This document shows positions 52,719 to 61,682 of a stretch of DNA of 64,000 nucleotides, in pieces. The stretch spans positions 124,001 to 188,000 of the forward strand of contig CAIMEY010000110.1 of assembly GCA_903840165.1 (NCBI GenBank), written 5' to 3'. Position numbers and translations under genes: made by a program. The stretch is from an uncultured Myxococcales bacterium (GTDB lineage: Bacteria > Myxococcota_A > UBA9042). The notes beneath the pieces were generated by a model. It was not told the origin of the DNA, did not search any database, and saw only the letters and a list, made by a program, of their open reading frames with translations. Every line of letters starts with the position of its first letter. Position 1 is the stretch's first letter.

Positions 52719-54443
52719 ATGGCCAAGAATCCGCTGAAGCGCCTAAAAACACGCCTGTTTTTCTCGCTGCTGACCGGCGTCTTGGCCCTGTTGCTGCTGC
52801 TGCCGACCGCCCAGGCCATGCGGCTTCAACTGCGCGCGCGGACCCTGCTGCACTTGCAGGCGAGTCAGAGACCGAGCCAAGTCTTTGTTCATGGTCAACT
52901 TTCCGATGCACGGGGTCTCCCGGCACCGGGGCAGGCTGTGGCGCTGAATCTAGTGGCGGCGGCCCATAGAGGCATCATGCCCCATGTCGATGCGCTGGCG
53001 ACAACGGGGGCCGACGGACGGTTTGAAGTCGCGGTGGATACCGAACGCCTGGGAGATCAGGCGCAACTCCTTCATGTGGAAGCGCATTTCGCCGGTTCGC
53101 CGACCTTGGGGGGGGCAGATGCGGAACTGACCACCGATCTGCACAAGCTGGATACGTCCTTGGAACTACGGCTGGAATCGACGCGGATCGGTAGCGATGC
53201 GCTGTCCCTAGGCCTGGAAATGGACGCGATGTCGGGCGATGTCCCTGTGTCTCAAGCGGAAGTGCAGATTTCCGTGGACTCGCGCCAAGTTCTGACGGCG
53301 CGCACGCCGAGCGATGGGCGGCTTGCGGTGCGCATCCCGAACGCAGACCTCGGCGGGCCAGGATCCCATGTGATTACGGCGGTGTTGCAGGGAACTGAGC
53401 TGCTTAATCCATGCAACTCCTTGCAACGATTTGAGATGAAGGGCGTGGTGGCCGTGACGCTGGCCATCGTCGCCGGTCAAGCGGGTAAACCCTGTGCAAG
53501 CGACGACTTCTGTGTCAGCGGCAGTGTGCACGCGCTTGCAGGCAGCACGCAAAAGCCCATTGCACAAGCCGCTGTGTCCCTCCATGTGGAACGGCACGAC
53601 CTAGGGACGGTACCAAGCGATGCGCTGGGCAATTTTGCTGTTATTGTGCATAGTTCTGCGCTTCGTCACTGGTTCCGTCCCGGTGCGCTTGGACTGGTCG
53701 CGCGGGCGCAAGTGCCTATGCCCCATTATGAATTTGGGCTGAGCCCGATTGTGGACCTTGAACTGCAGCCGCCTGCCTCCCTTTCGGGTTGGATCTACGG
53801 TGCCGCGATGCTTGGACTGCTTGGATTTGTGTTGCTTTTGCGCTACCGGGCGAGGCGTCGTGAACGAGCGTTGCTCCAGCAGCGGGAGGCGGACCTGGCG
53901 GGACTGCCGACCCACGCCTTGATACCGGCCGATCAAGGCCTTGCGAGTTGCGATGTTCGCGGAACCGTGTTGCACGGTGAGACGGGCCGGCCCACCGCGG
54001 CACGTCTGCAGTTCTGGCCGATGAACGGTGAATTACATGAAATTATGAGTGAAGATGGCGGGTTCAGCGCTCTTGCTCTGTCTCCGGGACAGTGGCGGCT
54101 GCAAGTTCACTGTGAAGAACATGAAATCCTTGAACTAATGTTGCAATTGCCCCATGATGGGCAGTTGGATGGCTGTCAGCTTTTGCCCGCCAGTTGTCGG
54201 GCGGTCGTACGGGGCAGTTTCGGCGCCTCAGTCCGTAAATTTACAGGCGAATCCATGGATTGGCAGGTGCAGACGCCGCGCGAGATTGAACCCCGCTGGT
54301 CGGCCAATTTGCGTAGAGGGCAAGCAGAGTTGCGAGACGCCGTTCGCAAAGTAGAACGGGCTCTTTATGGCGCGCGTACACCGCAGGATGTCGCCGGGCA
54401 GGCCAAGCAAGCCCTGCGCCGTGTCGAGGAAGTGCAGAAATGA
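52719..54443 (+). CDS. Membrane protein with Ig-like/carboxypeptidase-regulatory-type domains, in a MoxR/DUF58 group
   Basis: The 574-residue protein has an N-terminal hydrophobic signal or anchor (residues 10-33, ending 'TAQA'). About 320 residues of repeated beta-type domains follow ('VFVHGQLSDARGLPAPGQAV', 'TTGADGRFEV', 'GTVPSDALGNFAV'), as in carboxypeptidase regulatory-like or bacterial Ig folds. Then come a transmembrane helix near residue 360 ('YGAAMLGLLGFVLLLRY') and a second such domain after it ('CDVRGTVLHGETGRPTAARL'). Such proteins often accompany DUF4350/MoxR/DUF58 genes. ATG 52719 is the start giving the signal; its stop overlaps the next gene's start (ATGA). Confidence 0.75.
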   Translation: MAKNPLKRLKTRLFFSLLTGVLALLLLLPTAQAMRLQLRARTLLHLQASQRPSQVFVHGQLSDARGLPAPGQAVALNLVAAAHRGIMPHVDALATTGADGRFEVAVDTERLGDQAQLLHVEAHFAGSPTLGGADAELTTDLHKLDTSLELRLESTRIGSDALSLGLEMDAMSGDVPVSQAEVQISVDSRQVLTARTPSDGRLAVRIPNADLGGPGSHVITAVLQGTELLNPCNSLQRFEMKGVVAVTLAIVAGQAGKPCASDDFCVSGSVHALAGSTQKPIAQAAVSLHVERHDLGTVPSDALGNFAVIVHSSALRHWFRPGALGLVARAQVPMPHYEFGLSPIVDLELQPPASLSGWIYGAAMLGLLGFVLLLRYRARRRERALLQQREADLAGLPTHALIPADQGLASCDVRGTVLHGETGRPTAARLQFWPMNGELHEIMSEDGGFSALALSPGQWRLQVHCEEHEILELMLQLPHDGQLDGCQLLPASCRAVVRGSFGASVRKFTGESMDWQVQTPREIEPRWSANLRRGQAELRDAVRKVERALYGARTPQDVAGQAKQALRRVEEVQK

Positions 54444-55957
54444 CGGATGGTTGGCCGAGTCTGCGACGCATCGTCCTCGGGCTGACCGTGCCGGTGTGGC
54501 TCTGCTGTGCCGTGATCACAGCGCCCTGTGAGGCGGGCGCTGCCGATTTCGATCCGCAAGCCCAGGACTGGACAGGGCTTTCTTTGCTCTTGGAAACTGC
54601 GTCCATGGTGAGTCTGCAACTCACGGTCGGCGATCGCCTGGATTGGTCCACGCTCGATGAGCACGCGATCTTGCTGCTGATCGCGCCGCAGATAGGGGTT
54701 GATGCAGAAACCCAGCGCAATCTTGAGCGATTCCTTGAGTCTGGCGGGCGCCTCATCGTGGCTGACGACTTTGCCCAAGGCGGGCAGTGGCTACAGCCTT
54801 TTGGCCTGGACTTGGTCGCTGAGCCGGGCACAAGTGAGAAGCATTATGATGAGATCGAGGGGTTACCTCAGGTCGACATCGACCCAGAGCCAGCGACTTA
54901 TCGCGTGGCGATGCGCTGGATGGCACCGGGGGCCCGCATCACACCCGCTGATTTCCTTGGGCATAACCTCCACGCGCCCGTGGTATTGAATCACCCGGCT
55001 TCGATACGGGTGCAGCCGCACTTGACGCATAATGCTGCGATTTGGGGGCATTACCGTGAGTTGGACCGCGGTTGGCTCGCCGAAGTGGACCGCGGTGCCG
55101 GGCGGGTCTTGGCCATCGCCGATTCGAGTGTCTTCATCAACGCGATGCTCACAAAACTGCATGATAATAAACAGTTTGCCGCCAACGTCATGCGCTACTA
55201 CTGCGTGGCCGATCGACCCTGCAAGGTGCTGCTGCTCCCAACGCTGGCGCGCGTGACGGGCACGTTCACGCCGCGGGTGCCTCCGCCGCGGGATGCAAGT
55301 TTACGCTCTGGTCTTGAGCAGTTGCAGCAGATGCTAGCGTGGCTGGCCGAGGCGTTGCGGGGACCCTTGGCTGCGCCCGCCCTGCTGTTTCTGATCCTAG
55401 TTTGGCTTGGAATTCCAATCGTTCGCTTGGCTCGGAGTCCTACGCCTCTGCTGCCGCCTCAGCCGACCGAGCAAAGGCGCGATTCGATCTTGGCCGAGTC
55501 CGTGACCGCCTGGTTGTCCCAAGCCCAGGCCGATTTTCGCCGTCCCGCGCGGCTTTTGGCGAGCCATTTGGCGCGTGTAGCGGGGCAGCTCGAACAGTGG
55601 CCGGGCGGGCGTTCGGCCTCTGCCGCCCATGCGCGCAAGGATGGGTTGACTACGACCGGTTTTGGCTTAGGAATCAAGGTTCAAGCCATTGATAGCTTGG
55701 TGCGCGCCGGTCAATGTTCGGAACAGGCGGGGCAGCGTTTGCGTCTGGTCGTGGCCAGCCTGCAGAGCTTGACACATGAGCTTGCAGACCCGCTTGATCG
55801 AACGCGTTTTGGTCAACTGGCCGCCGAAGTTGAGTGGGCGGAGTCGCTGATTCGTCACACTGCCCGCGTGGTGCCGGACACAGCGCAGGAACTGGGTACC
55901 GCGGCGCTGGCGGCTGCGGACGGAGATCTGAAGCAATATCAACGTAATTCAGCGTAG
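54440..55957 (+). CDS. DUF4350-type membrane protein
   Basis: The 505-residue protein has a signal peptide, then a ThuA/GATase-like DUF4350 domain ('LLLIAPQIGVDAETQRNLERF', here partly quoted; 'FLESGGRLIVADDFAQGGQW', 'VLAIADSSVFINAML'), one transmembrane helix at about residue 315 ('PLAAPALLFLILVWLG') and a cytoplasmic helical part of ~170 residues. This layout is normal for the DUF4350 partner of MoxR/DUF58 genes, which are thought to assist folding or metal loading of envelope proteins. ATG 54440 overlaps the upstream stop by 4 bases. A run of 18-bp repeats begins at its stop codon. Confidence 0.82.
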   Translation: MTDGWPSLRRIVLGLTVPVWLCCAVITAPCEAGAADFDPQAQDWTGLSLLLETASMVSLQLTVGDRLDWSTLDEHAILLLIAPQIGVDAETQRNLERFLESGGRLIVADDFAQGGQWLQPFGLDLVAEPGTSEKHYDEIEGLPQVDIDPEPATYRVAMRWMAPGARITPADFLGHNLHAPVVLNHPASIRVQPHLTHNAAIWGHYRELDRGWLAEVDRGAGRVLAIADSSVFINAMLTKLHDNKQFAANVMRYYCVADRPCKVLLLPTLARVTGTFTPRVPPPRDASLRSGLEQLQQMLAWLAEALRGPLAAPALLFLILVWLGIPIVRLARSPTPLLPPQPTEQRRDSILAESVTAWLSQAQADFRRPARLLASHLARVAGQLEQWPGGRSASAAHARKDGLTTTGFGLGIKVQAIDSLVRAGQCSEQAGQRLRLVVASLQSLTHELADPLDRTRFGQLAAEVEWAESLIRHTARVVPDTAQELGTAALAAADGDLKQYQRNSA

Positions 55958-56024
55958 CTCGCCGGAACAACGCAGCTCACAGGCACACTGCAGCTTGCAG
56001 GCACAGTGTAGCTCGCCGACCCAT
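55953..56024 (+). repeat. Degenerate 18-bp tandem repeat, four units, starting at a stop codon
   Basis: Units CGTAGCTCGCCGGAACAA, CGCAGCTCACAGGCACAC, TGCAGCTTGCAGGCACAG and TGTAGCTCGCCGACCCAT. The first contains the TAG stop of the DUF4350 gene; the rest lie in the 114-base spacer before the MoxR gene. A change of that stop to CAG would extend the frame only until the next in-frame stop. Confidence 0.6.
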
Positions 56025-56071
56025 TGTCACGCGCCGCTCATTGGGCGACGGTGCAGATCTAGGAAGGACCC

Positions 56072-57130
56072 ATGACCGATCAAGCGCCTGAACCATTTGA
56101 AATGCCAGTGATTCCTCCCCTCGATCATGACAGATTGGCGGCAGCCGTTGCCCTGCGCGACCGGGTGCAGAACGAAGTGTCCGGCGTCTACATTGGGCCG
56201 CCTGACGTCGTTGTGCTGATTCTTGCAGCGATGTTGGCCCGTGGTCACGTGCTGCTCGAAGGCGTGCCGGGTTTGGCGAAAACCACGCTGGCCAAGGCCG
56301 TTGCGACGTCCATTGGTTGCCAGTTTCGCCGCATCCAGTTCACCCCGGACCTCTTGCCGGCGGACATCACGGGAACCTACGTTTTTAATCAGAAAGTTCA
56401 CGAATTCGAGCTTCGCCGCGGTCCCATCTTTGCCCAGGTCGTGCTGGCCGACGAGATCAACCGCGCGCCGGCCAAGACCCAGTCGGCGCTGCTCGAGGCG
56501 ATGCAGGAACGCCAAGTGACCATTGAGGGAAATACCCAAGGTTTGCCAAGCCCTTTCCTCGTGTTGGCGACCCAAAATCCGGTCGAACAAGAGGGCGTCT
56601 ACCTGCTGCCAGAGGCGCAAATCGACCGCTTCGTCGTGCGGATTCGCTTGGATTATCCAAGTCTTGCCGATGAGATCAGGATGCTGTTGACCTACAACCA
56701 GCCAGTTGCCGATGTCCGTCCGGTGGCCAGTGTCTCGGAGATTATTGGTTTTTCGGCCTCGGTGGAAATGGTTCACGTCGAAGAGAAACTCATGAATTAC
56801 GCGGTCCGTCTGGTGCAGGCGACACGGCAGCATCCTCGCGTGGCCTTGGGCGCGTCGCCTCGCGCTTCCCTGGCCCTGCTGCGCCTTGCCAAATCGTGGG
56901 CCTTGTTGGCTGGACGGGACTACGTTTTGCCAGATGATATTCGTAGGTTAGCTCCCTTTGTGTTGGAGCACCGCGTCATGGTGACGACGGACGCTGCGAT
57001 TGAAGGCATGTCCGCTGCCAGTGTTGTCAAAGAGGTTCTAAAGCAAACGAAATTGGCCGAAGGAATGCCCGGCGTGTCGGCACCGCCCGTCGACCTTGTG
57101 ATTGGCGACGGCCAGGCGGGCCATGCTTGA
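56072..57130 (+). CDS. MoxR-family AAA+ ATPase
   Basis: MoxR ATPases act as chaperones that help assemble or load cofactors into partner proteins, usually encoded with DUF58 and von Willebrand proteins. The 352-residue protein has Walker A 'GVPGLAKTT' (about residues 64-72), Walker B 'VVLADEINRAP', 'QSALLEAMQERQVTIEG', sensor 'LATQNPVEQEG' and 'LLPEAQIDRF'. AGGAAGG lies before ATG 56072. Length is normal. The DUF58 gene overlaps its end by 8 bases. Confidence 0.95.
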   Translation: MTDQAPEPFEMPVIPPLDHDRLAAAVALRDRVQNEVSGVYIGPPDVVVLILAAMLARGHVLLEGVPGLAKTTLAKAVATSIGCQFRRIQFTPDLLPADITGTYVFNQKVHEFELRRGPIFAQVVLADEINRAPAKTQSALLEAMQERQVTIEGNTQGLPSPFLVLATQNPVEQEGVYLLPEAQIDRFVVRIRLDYPSLADEIRMLLTYNQPVADVRPVASVSEIIGFSASVEMVHVEEKLMNYAVRLVQATRQHPRVALGASPRASLALLRLAKSWALLAGRDYVLPDDIRRLAPFVLEHRVMVTTDAAIEGMSAASVVKEVLKQTKLAEGMPGVSAPPVDLVIGDGQAGHA

Positions 57131-58757
57131 AACCCGCGGAAGACACTGGCTTTGGACGGCGCTGGCGCTCATCGGTGCTGGCTTGGCTTTGCCGCTGGCC
57201 GGCCTGGTGCTCGCAGGTGCAGTGCTGTTGGGCGGGCTCGTCCTTGAGATCCTTCGTCTTCGCAAGGGATTACAGCCACTTAGCCCACCGTGGGGGCTGA
57301 CGGCTCGTCTCAAGGTCGACAAGGACAGCGATGGCCACGACTTGGCTGCGCACCGGGTGGGCCGCGAAGTCACGCTAAGGCTGGACCTGCGCATTCCTAA
57401 AGCTTTTGATGGCGCACGACTTCAGTTGCTGTCCTGGTCGCACAGTCCGGGCGTCGAGGTGCAGGACGGCCTTGGCACCTTGGTCGTGCGCAATGGCGAG
57501 GCGAGTCTGCAACTGCGGTCCCTACCGCAAAGCGCTGCAGTTCATCGGATTTTGGGTGTTCAGGCCCGCTTGCAGGATGCGCTTGGGCTGCTGTCGGCGC
57601 AGGTCTTTGTGCCTTGTCCTTGTGAACTAGCCGTTTTGCCAAGGTCTTTGCCCCTGGACCTCAAGAGAGTTGCCGAAACTAGGCGCAATGCGCCGCGTTC
57701 TGGGGGAGGGCAGAGGCCCGACAAGGTTCCGGGGCACGGCGATGAACTGCGTGAATTGCGTGAGCATTTGCCTGGCGATGCCTACAAGCACATTGCGTGG
57801 AAGGCGTCGGCCATCCGCGGCCGGCTGATGGCGCGCAGTTTCCAGCGCGAGCAGACGCGGGCGCTGTACGTGGTGCTCGACACGGGCGCGACCATGCGCG
57901 ACGGCCGGCCGGGCCTGGGGCCTCTGGACCAAGCCCTTGATTTGGTACACTCTTTGGCCGAAGCAGCGGCACGGGCCCACGACCCTTTCGCCTGCGCGCT
58001 GGTCGACGGTCGCGTGGTGGACCGTAGGCCGGTTCATGAGGGGCTGGCCTCGCTGCGCGACACGGATCGCGCTTTGCTCGACATTCGCCGCGTCGTCGCC
58101 GAGGACCTGGCGCCTCTGGATGATTCGGAGCTTTTCTCGATTGTTAGCCAGTACTTGACGGCCATCGACCGTGTGCCCCTGCCGGTGCCAGACCAGGCGG
58201 CTCCGGCCCAACGCATTTGGCGCCAACGTGTGGTGATGGCGGCCCTTGCGCGGTTGCCGGATCGCGAACGCCTGCCGCTACTACGCGGTGCCGAGCCAAG
58301 CGCAAGGACGGATACCTCGATATTGCGAAGGTTTTGCCGCGCCATGGACTTGCCGCTGCCCTATCGGACCGCGCACCCGCCGGCCGTCCGGGTTCAAGGC
58401 TTGGTCGAAGGGCTCAATGCCGCCGTGACGGCCCGCAAAGGACCCTTTGCCATCGTGATCGTGTCAGATTTTAGAAGACTTTCAGGTGCTTGTCAGCCAT
58501 TGTGGCAGGCAGCGGCGCGGGCCAGGCAGTTGGGCAATCGCGTTCTGGCGGTGGCCGTGCGAGAGGTCGAAGCGGGCGACTTGCTCGACCTGGGCGGTCC
58601 CACCGACGATCTTGATACCGTTCGCGGACTTGTGCGTGCCGACCAGGCTGCGCGGCAACAACTGCTGGACGAACTGACCGACGGTGCACGGCGTGTGGGC
58701 GCCGCCTTTCTTGCGGACCCGAATCCCCAAGAATTAGTCGCACTTTGGCGCGCCTAG
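57123..58757 (+). CDS. DUF58-domain membrane protein
   Basis: DUF58 proteins are regular partners of MoxR. The 544-residue protein has two hydrophobic helices at the N-terminus ('ALALIGAGLALPLAGLVLAG'), a beta-rich stretch, and the DUF58 signature 'YKHIAWKASAIRGRLMARSF' followed by a von Willebrand A-like fold with 'YVVLDTGATMRDG' (the D-x-S/T-x-S/T-type MIDAS is seen as D-T-G-A-T). ATG 57123 lies inside the MoxR gene with AGGCGG ahead. About 100 residues longer than many DUF58 proteins, due to insertions near residues 330-420. It ends the four-gene group. Confidence 0.88.
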   Translation: MLETRGRHWLWTALALIGAGLALPLAGLVLAGAVLLGGLVLEILRLRKGLQPLSPPWGLTARLKVDKDSDGHDLAAHRVGREVTLRLDLRIPKAFDGARLQLLSWSHSPGVEVQDGLGTLVVRNGEASLQLRSLPQSAAVHRILGVQARLQDALGLLSAQVFVPCPCELAVLPRSLPLDLKRVAETRRNAPRSGGGQRPDKVPGHGDELRELREHLPGDAYKHIAWKASAIRGRLMARSFQREQTRALYVVLDTGATMRDGRPGLGPLDQALDLVHSLAEAAARAHDPFACALVDGRVVDRRPVHEGLASLRDTDRALLDIRRVVAEDLAPLDDSELFSIVSQYLTAIDRVPLPVPDQAAPAQRIWRQRVVMAALARLPDRERLPLLRGAEPSARTDTSILRRFCRAMDLPLPYRTAHPPAVRVQGLVEGLNAAVTARKGPFAIVIVSDFRRLSGACQPLWQAAARARQLGNRVLAVAVREVEAGDLLDLGGPTDDLDTVRGLVRADQAARQQLLDELTDGARRVGAAFLADPNPQELVALWRA

Positions 58758-59004
58758 CCCAAGCAGATGTCCGATGGCACGTGTGCCGGTGGATCGTATG
58801 GCGACGCGTCGCTGCCATGCCCCGCCGGCAAGGGCTGCTGCAACTGCCACGAGCGCCAAGAAATCACTTCTATATCAGCGCGCTGACTGAGCCGTGACAG
58901 AGGCCAACTGCGGACCATTGCGAATCCCCGTAGCGCCGTGGTACACCGCCGCGCCCGCAGGCTCCCGTTTCGGGGTGCCAGCCTGCCCAACGCGAGGTTG
59001 CCCC

Positions 59005-60201
59005 ATGAAAATTCACGAGTATCAAGGCAAACAGCTGTTCCATGCCTACGGCGTGCCTGCACCCCAAGGCATTGCAGCCTTCACTGTCGATGAAGCCGTT
59101 GCTGCCGCTCAGCAATTGCCGGGTCCCATCTATGTCGTCAAGGCGCAAATCCACGCCGGCGGACGCGGTCTAGGCGGCGGCGTCAAGGTTTGCAAATCCT
59201 TGGCTGAAGTCCAGGAAAAAGCTAAACTTATCCTGGGGATGACCCTCAAGACCCACCAGACCGGCCCGCACGGCCAGTTGGTGCGCCGTTTGTACATTGA
59301 GGCGGGTTGCAACATCGCGCGCGAACTGTACCTCGGCATGTTGCTCGACCGTGACACGGGCAAGCTTGTGGTCATGGCTTCGACCGAAGGCGGCATGAGC
59401 ATTGAAGATGTGGCGCACAACACGCCCGAACTCATCTTCAAGGAATGGATTGACCCCCGCGTCGGCCTGCAGGCCTTCCAGAGCCAGAAGCTGGCGTTCA
59501 AGCTTGGCCTAACTGGCAAGAGTGTGCGTGAATTCGGCAAGATGTTGGCCAATCTCTACCGGTTGTATGTCGAGAAGGACTGCTCCCTGGTGGAAATCAA
59601 TCCGCTGGTGGTTTCGGGCGACGGCTCGGTCATCGCGCTCGATGCGAAAATCAACTTTGATGACAATGCCTTGTACCGCCATCCGGACATCGTCGCCTTT
59701 CGCGACCTGGACGAAGAAGACGCGCGCGAAATTGAAGCCAGCAAGTACGATTTGAATTACGTGCACTTGGACGGCAATGTCGGTTGCTTGGTCAATGGCG
59801 CCGGTCTGGCCATGGCGACCATGGACATCCTCAAGCATTACGGCAGTGAACCCGCGAACTTCCTCGATGTCGGCGGCGGCGCTACGGCAGAAAAGGTCAC
59901 TGCGGCGTTCAAGATCATCCTCTCAGATTCGCGCGTACATGCGATTTTCGTGAATATTTTCGGTGGGATCATGAAGTGTGACACCATCGCCACCGGCATC
60001 GTCACGGCGGCGCGGGAAGTCGGCATCGACAGGCCGCTGATTGTCCGTCTGGAAGGCACCAACGTCGGCCTGGGTAAGCAGATTCTCGCCGACAGCGGCC
60101 TGCCTATCCAGACGGCTGCGGACATGAAGGATGGCGCCCAGAAAGCCGTTGCTTCTGCACATAAATACGCTGCTGACAACGGGCTGATGGTGCAAGCCTA
60201 G
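59005..60201 (+). CDS. sucC: Succinate--CoA ligase [ADP-forming] subunit beta
   Basis: SucC and SucD form the TCA-cycle enzyme that interconverts succinyl-CoA and succinate with ATP/GTP formation. The 398-residue protein has the N-terminus 'MKIHEYQGKQLFHAYGVPAP', ATP-grasp residues in 'VKAQIHAGGRGLGGGVK', 'VEINPLVVSGDGSVIALDAK', and 'FVNIFGGIMKCDTIA' near the CoA-side loop, all as in characterised enzymes. GAGG precedes ATG 59005. It heads a likely operon sucC-sucD-ndk-thiolase with gaps of 34, 85 and 60 bases. Confidence 0.97.
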   Translation: MKIHEYQGKQLFHAYGVPAPQGIAAFTVDEAVAAAQQLPGPIYVVKAQIHAGGRGLGGGVKVCKSLAEVQEKAKLILGMTLKTHQTGPHGQLVRRLYIEAGCNIARELYLGMLLDRDTGKLVVMASTEGGMSIEDVAHNTPELIFKEWIDPRVGLQAFQSQKLAFKLGLTGKSVREFGKMLANLYRLYVEKDCSLVEINPLVVSGDGSVIALDAKINFDDNALYRHPDIVAFRDLDEEDAREIEASKYDLNYVHLDGNVGCLVNGAGLAMATMDILKHYGSEPANFLDVGGGATAEKVTAAFKIILSDSRVHAIFVNIFGGIMKCDTIATGIVTAAREVGIDRPLIVRLEGTNVGLGKQILADSGLPIQTAADMKDGAQKAVASAHKYAADNGLMVQA

Positions 60202-60235
60202 CCTTTGTTGAACCTTTGCGCATCCGGAGGCTCCG

Positions 60236-61114
60236 ATGTCCGTACTCGTCAATAAAAATACACGGTTACTGGTTCAAGGCATCACCGGTCAGGCCGGTGC
60301 CTTTCACACGCGTCAGGCCATTGCCTATGGCACCCAAGTGGTTGCCGGTGTGGTTCCTGGCAAGGGCGGCACCCTCTTTGATGATTTGGTGCCGATTTTC
60401 AATACCGTTGCCGATGCTGTGGCCGCAACGGGGGCCAACGCCAGTTCCATCTACGTGCCGCCGCCGTTCGCGGCCGACGCCATCATGGAAGCGGCCGATG
60501 CCGGTCTGCCGTTGATCGTCGCGATTACTGAAGGAATTCCCGTTCTTGACATGGTTCGCGCCAAGACGTTTCTGGCGGGAACGAGCTCTCGCCTCATCGG
60601 GCCCAACTGCCCGGGCATCATCACGCCCGGTCAGTGCAAGATCGGCATCATGCCGGGGCACATTCACCTGCCGGGACACGTCGGCGTGGTTTCGCGTTCC
60701 GGTACGCTGACCTACGAGGCCGTGGGCCAACTCACGGCGCTAGGCGTTGGCCAATCGACCTGCATTGGCATCGGTGGCGACCCGGTCAAAGGCACCGATT
60801 TCATTGATGCCTTGCAGCTGTTCCAGGACGATCCAGACACCCATGCGGTTATTATGATTGGCGAAATCGGTGGTTCGGCGGAAGAAGGCGCAGCAGCTTG
60901 GGTTAAGGCCAACATGACCAAGCCAGTGGTCGCCTTCGTCGCTGGCCTGACCGCGCCTCCCGGACGGCGCATGGGCCACGCAGGCGCCATCATCAGCGGT
61001 GGCAGTGGCACAGGGCAGTCCAAGATCGCGGCGTTTGAAGCGTGCGGCATCAAAGTCGCGCCCACGCCTGGGGATTTGGCATCGACGCTTTTGACCATTT
61101 GGCAGCCGAAGTAG
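60236..61114 (+). CDS. sucD: Succinate--CoA ligase [ADP-forming] subunit alpha
   Basis: The 292-residue CoA-binding subunit has 'LVQGITGQAGAFHTRQAI', the CoA-site 'SSRLIGPNCPGIITPGQCKI', 'SRSGTLTYEA', 'GIGGDPVKGTDFID' and the phosphohistidine H248 in 'MGHAGAIISGGSGTG'. GGAGG lies before ATG 60236. It normally pairs with the upstream beta subunit. Length is standard. Confidence 0.97.
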   Translation: MSVLVNKNTRLLVQGITGQAGAFHTRQAIAYGTQVVAGVVPGKGGTLFDDLVPIFNTVADAVAATGANASSIYVPPPFAADAIMEAADAGLPLIVAITEGIPVLDMVRAKTFLAGTSSRLIGPNCPGIITPGQCKIGIMPGHIHLPGHVGVVSRSGTLTYEAVGQLTALGVGQSTCIGIGGDPVKGTDFIDALQLFQDDPDTHAVIMIGEIGGSAEEGAAAWVKANMTKPVVAFVAGLTAPPGRRMGHAGAIISGGSGTGQSKIAAFEACGIKVAPTPGDLASTLLTIWQPK

Positions 61115-61199
61115 TCGGCAGCAGGGCCCGCCAACGGATTGCGTAGGCCCCAACATCTTTTCGCGCCATGCGCAACAACTTCATGAATAAGGAAGGAAA

Positions 61200-61622
61200 A
61201 TGGCTCTCGAACGCACCCTTTCCATCGTCAAGCCCGACGGTGTGCAAAATGGCCATATCGGTCACGTTATCAGCAAGTTTGAGACCAATGGCATCGCCAT
61301 TCGCGCTGCCAAGCTGGTTCACCTGACCCAGGCCCAGGCGGAAGGTTTCTACGCCGAGCATAAAGGTCGCGGATTTTTTGCAGAACTCATCGAGTTCATG
61401 ACCTCTGGTCCAGTCGTGTTGCTGATGCTTGAGGGTGAAAACGTCATCGCCAAGAACCGCGAACTCATGGGCGCTACCGACCCGGCCCAGGCCGCTGAAG
61501 GCACGCTGCGCAAGCTGTATGCCGAGTCCAAGGGGCGCAATACCGTGCACGGTTCGGATAGTCCGGCTTCGGCGGCACGTGAACTGCACTATTTCTTTAA
61601 TGAAGCTTTCGAGATCGTTTGA
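61200..61622 (+). CDS. ndk: Nucleoside diphosphate kinase
   Basis: Ndk transfers phosphate between nucleoside triphosphates and diphosphates through a phosphohistidine. The 140-residue protein has 'ERTLSIVKPDGVQNGHIG', 'RELMGATDPAQAAEGTLR' and the active-site 'NTVHGSDSP' with H117. A strong ribosome-binding site (AAGGAAGGA) precedes ATG 61200. Placement after sucCD is metabolically sensible, since succinyl-CoA ligase and Ndk often act together. Confidence 0.98.
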   Translation: MALERTLSIVKPDGVQNGHIGHVISKFETNGIAIRAAKLVHLTQAQAEGFYAEHKGRGFFAELIEFMTSGPVVLLMLEGENVIAKNRELMGATDPAQAAEGTLRKLYAESKGRNTVHGSDSPASAARELHYFFNEAFEIV

Positions 61623-61682
61623 TCTCAAGCGGTGGTAGGTCCGCCGGACGCCTCGGCTGCCCGGCATCGGCAGGAGGTTGTG

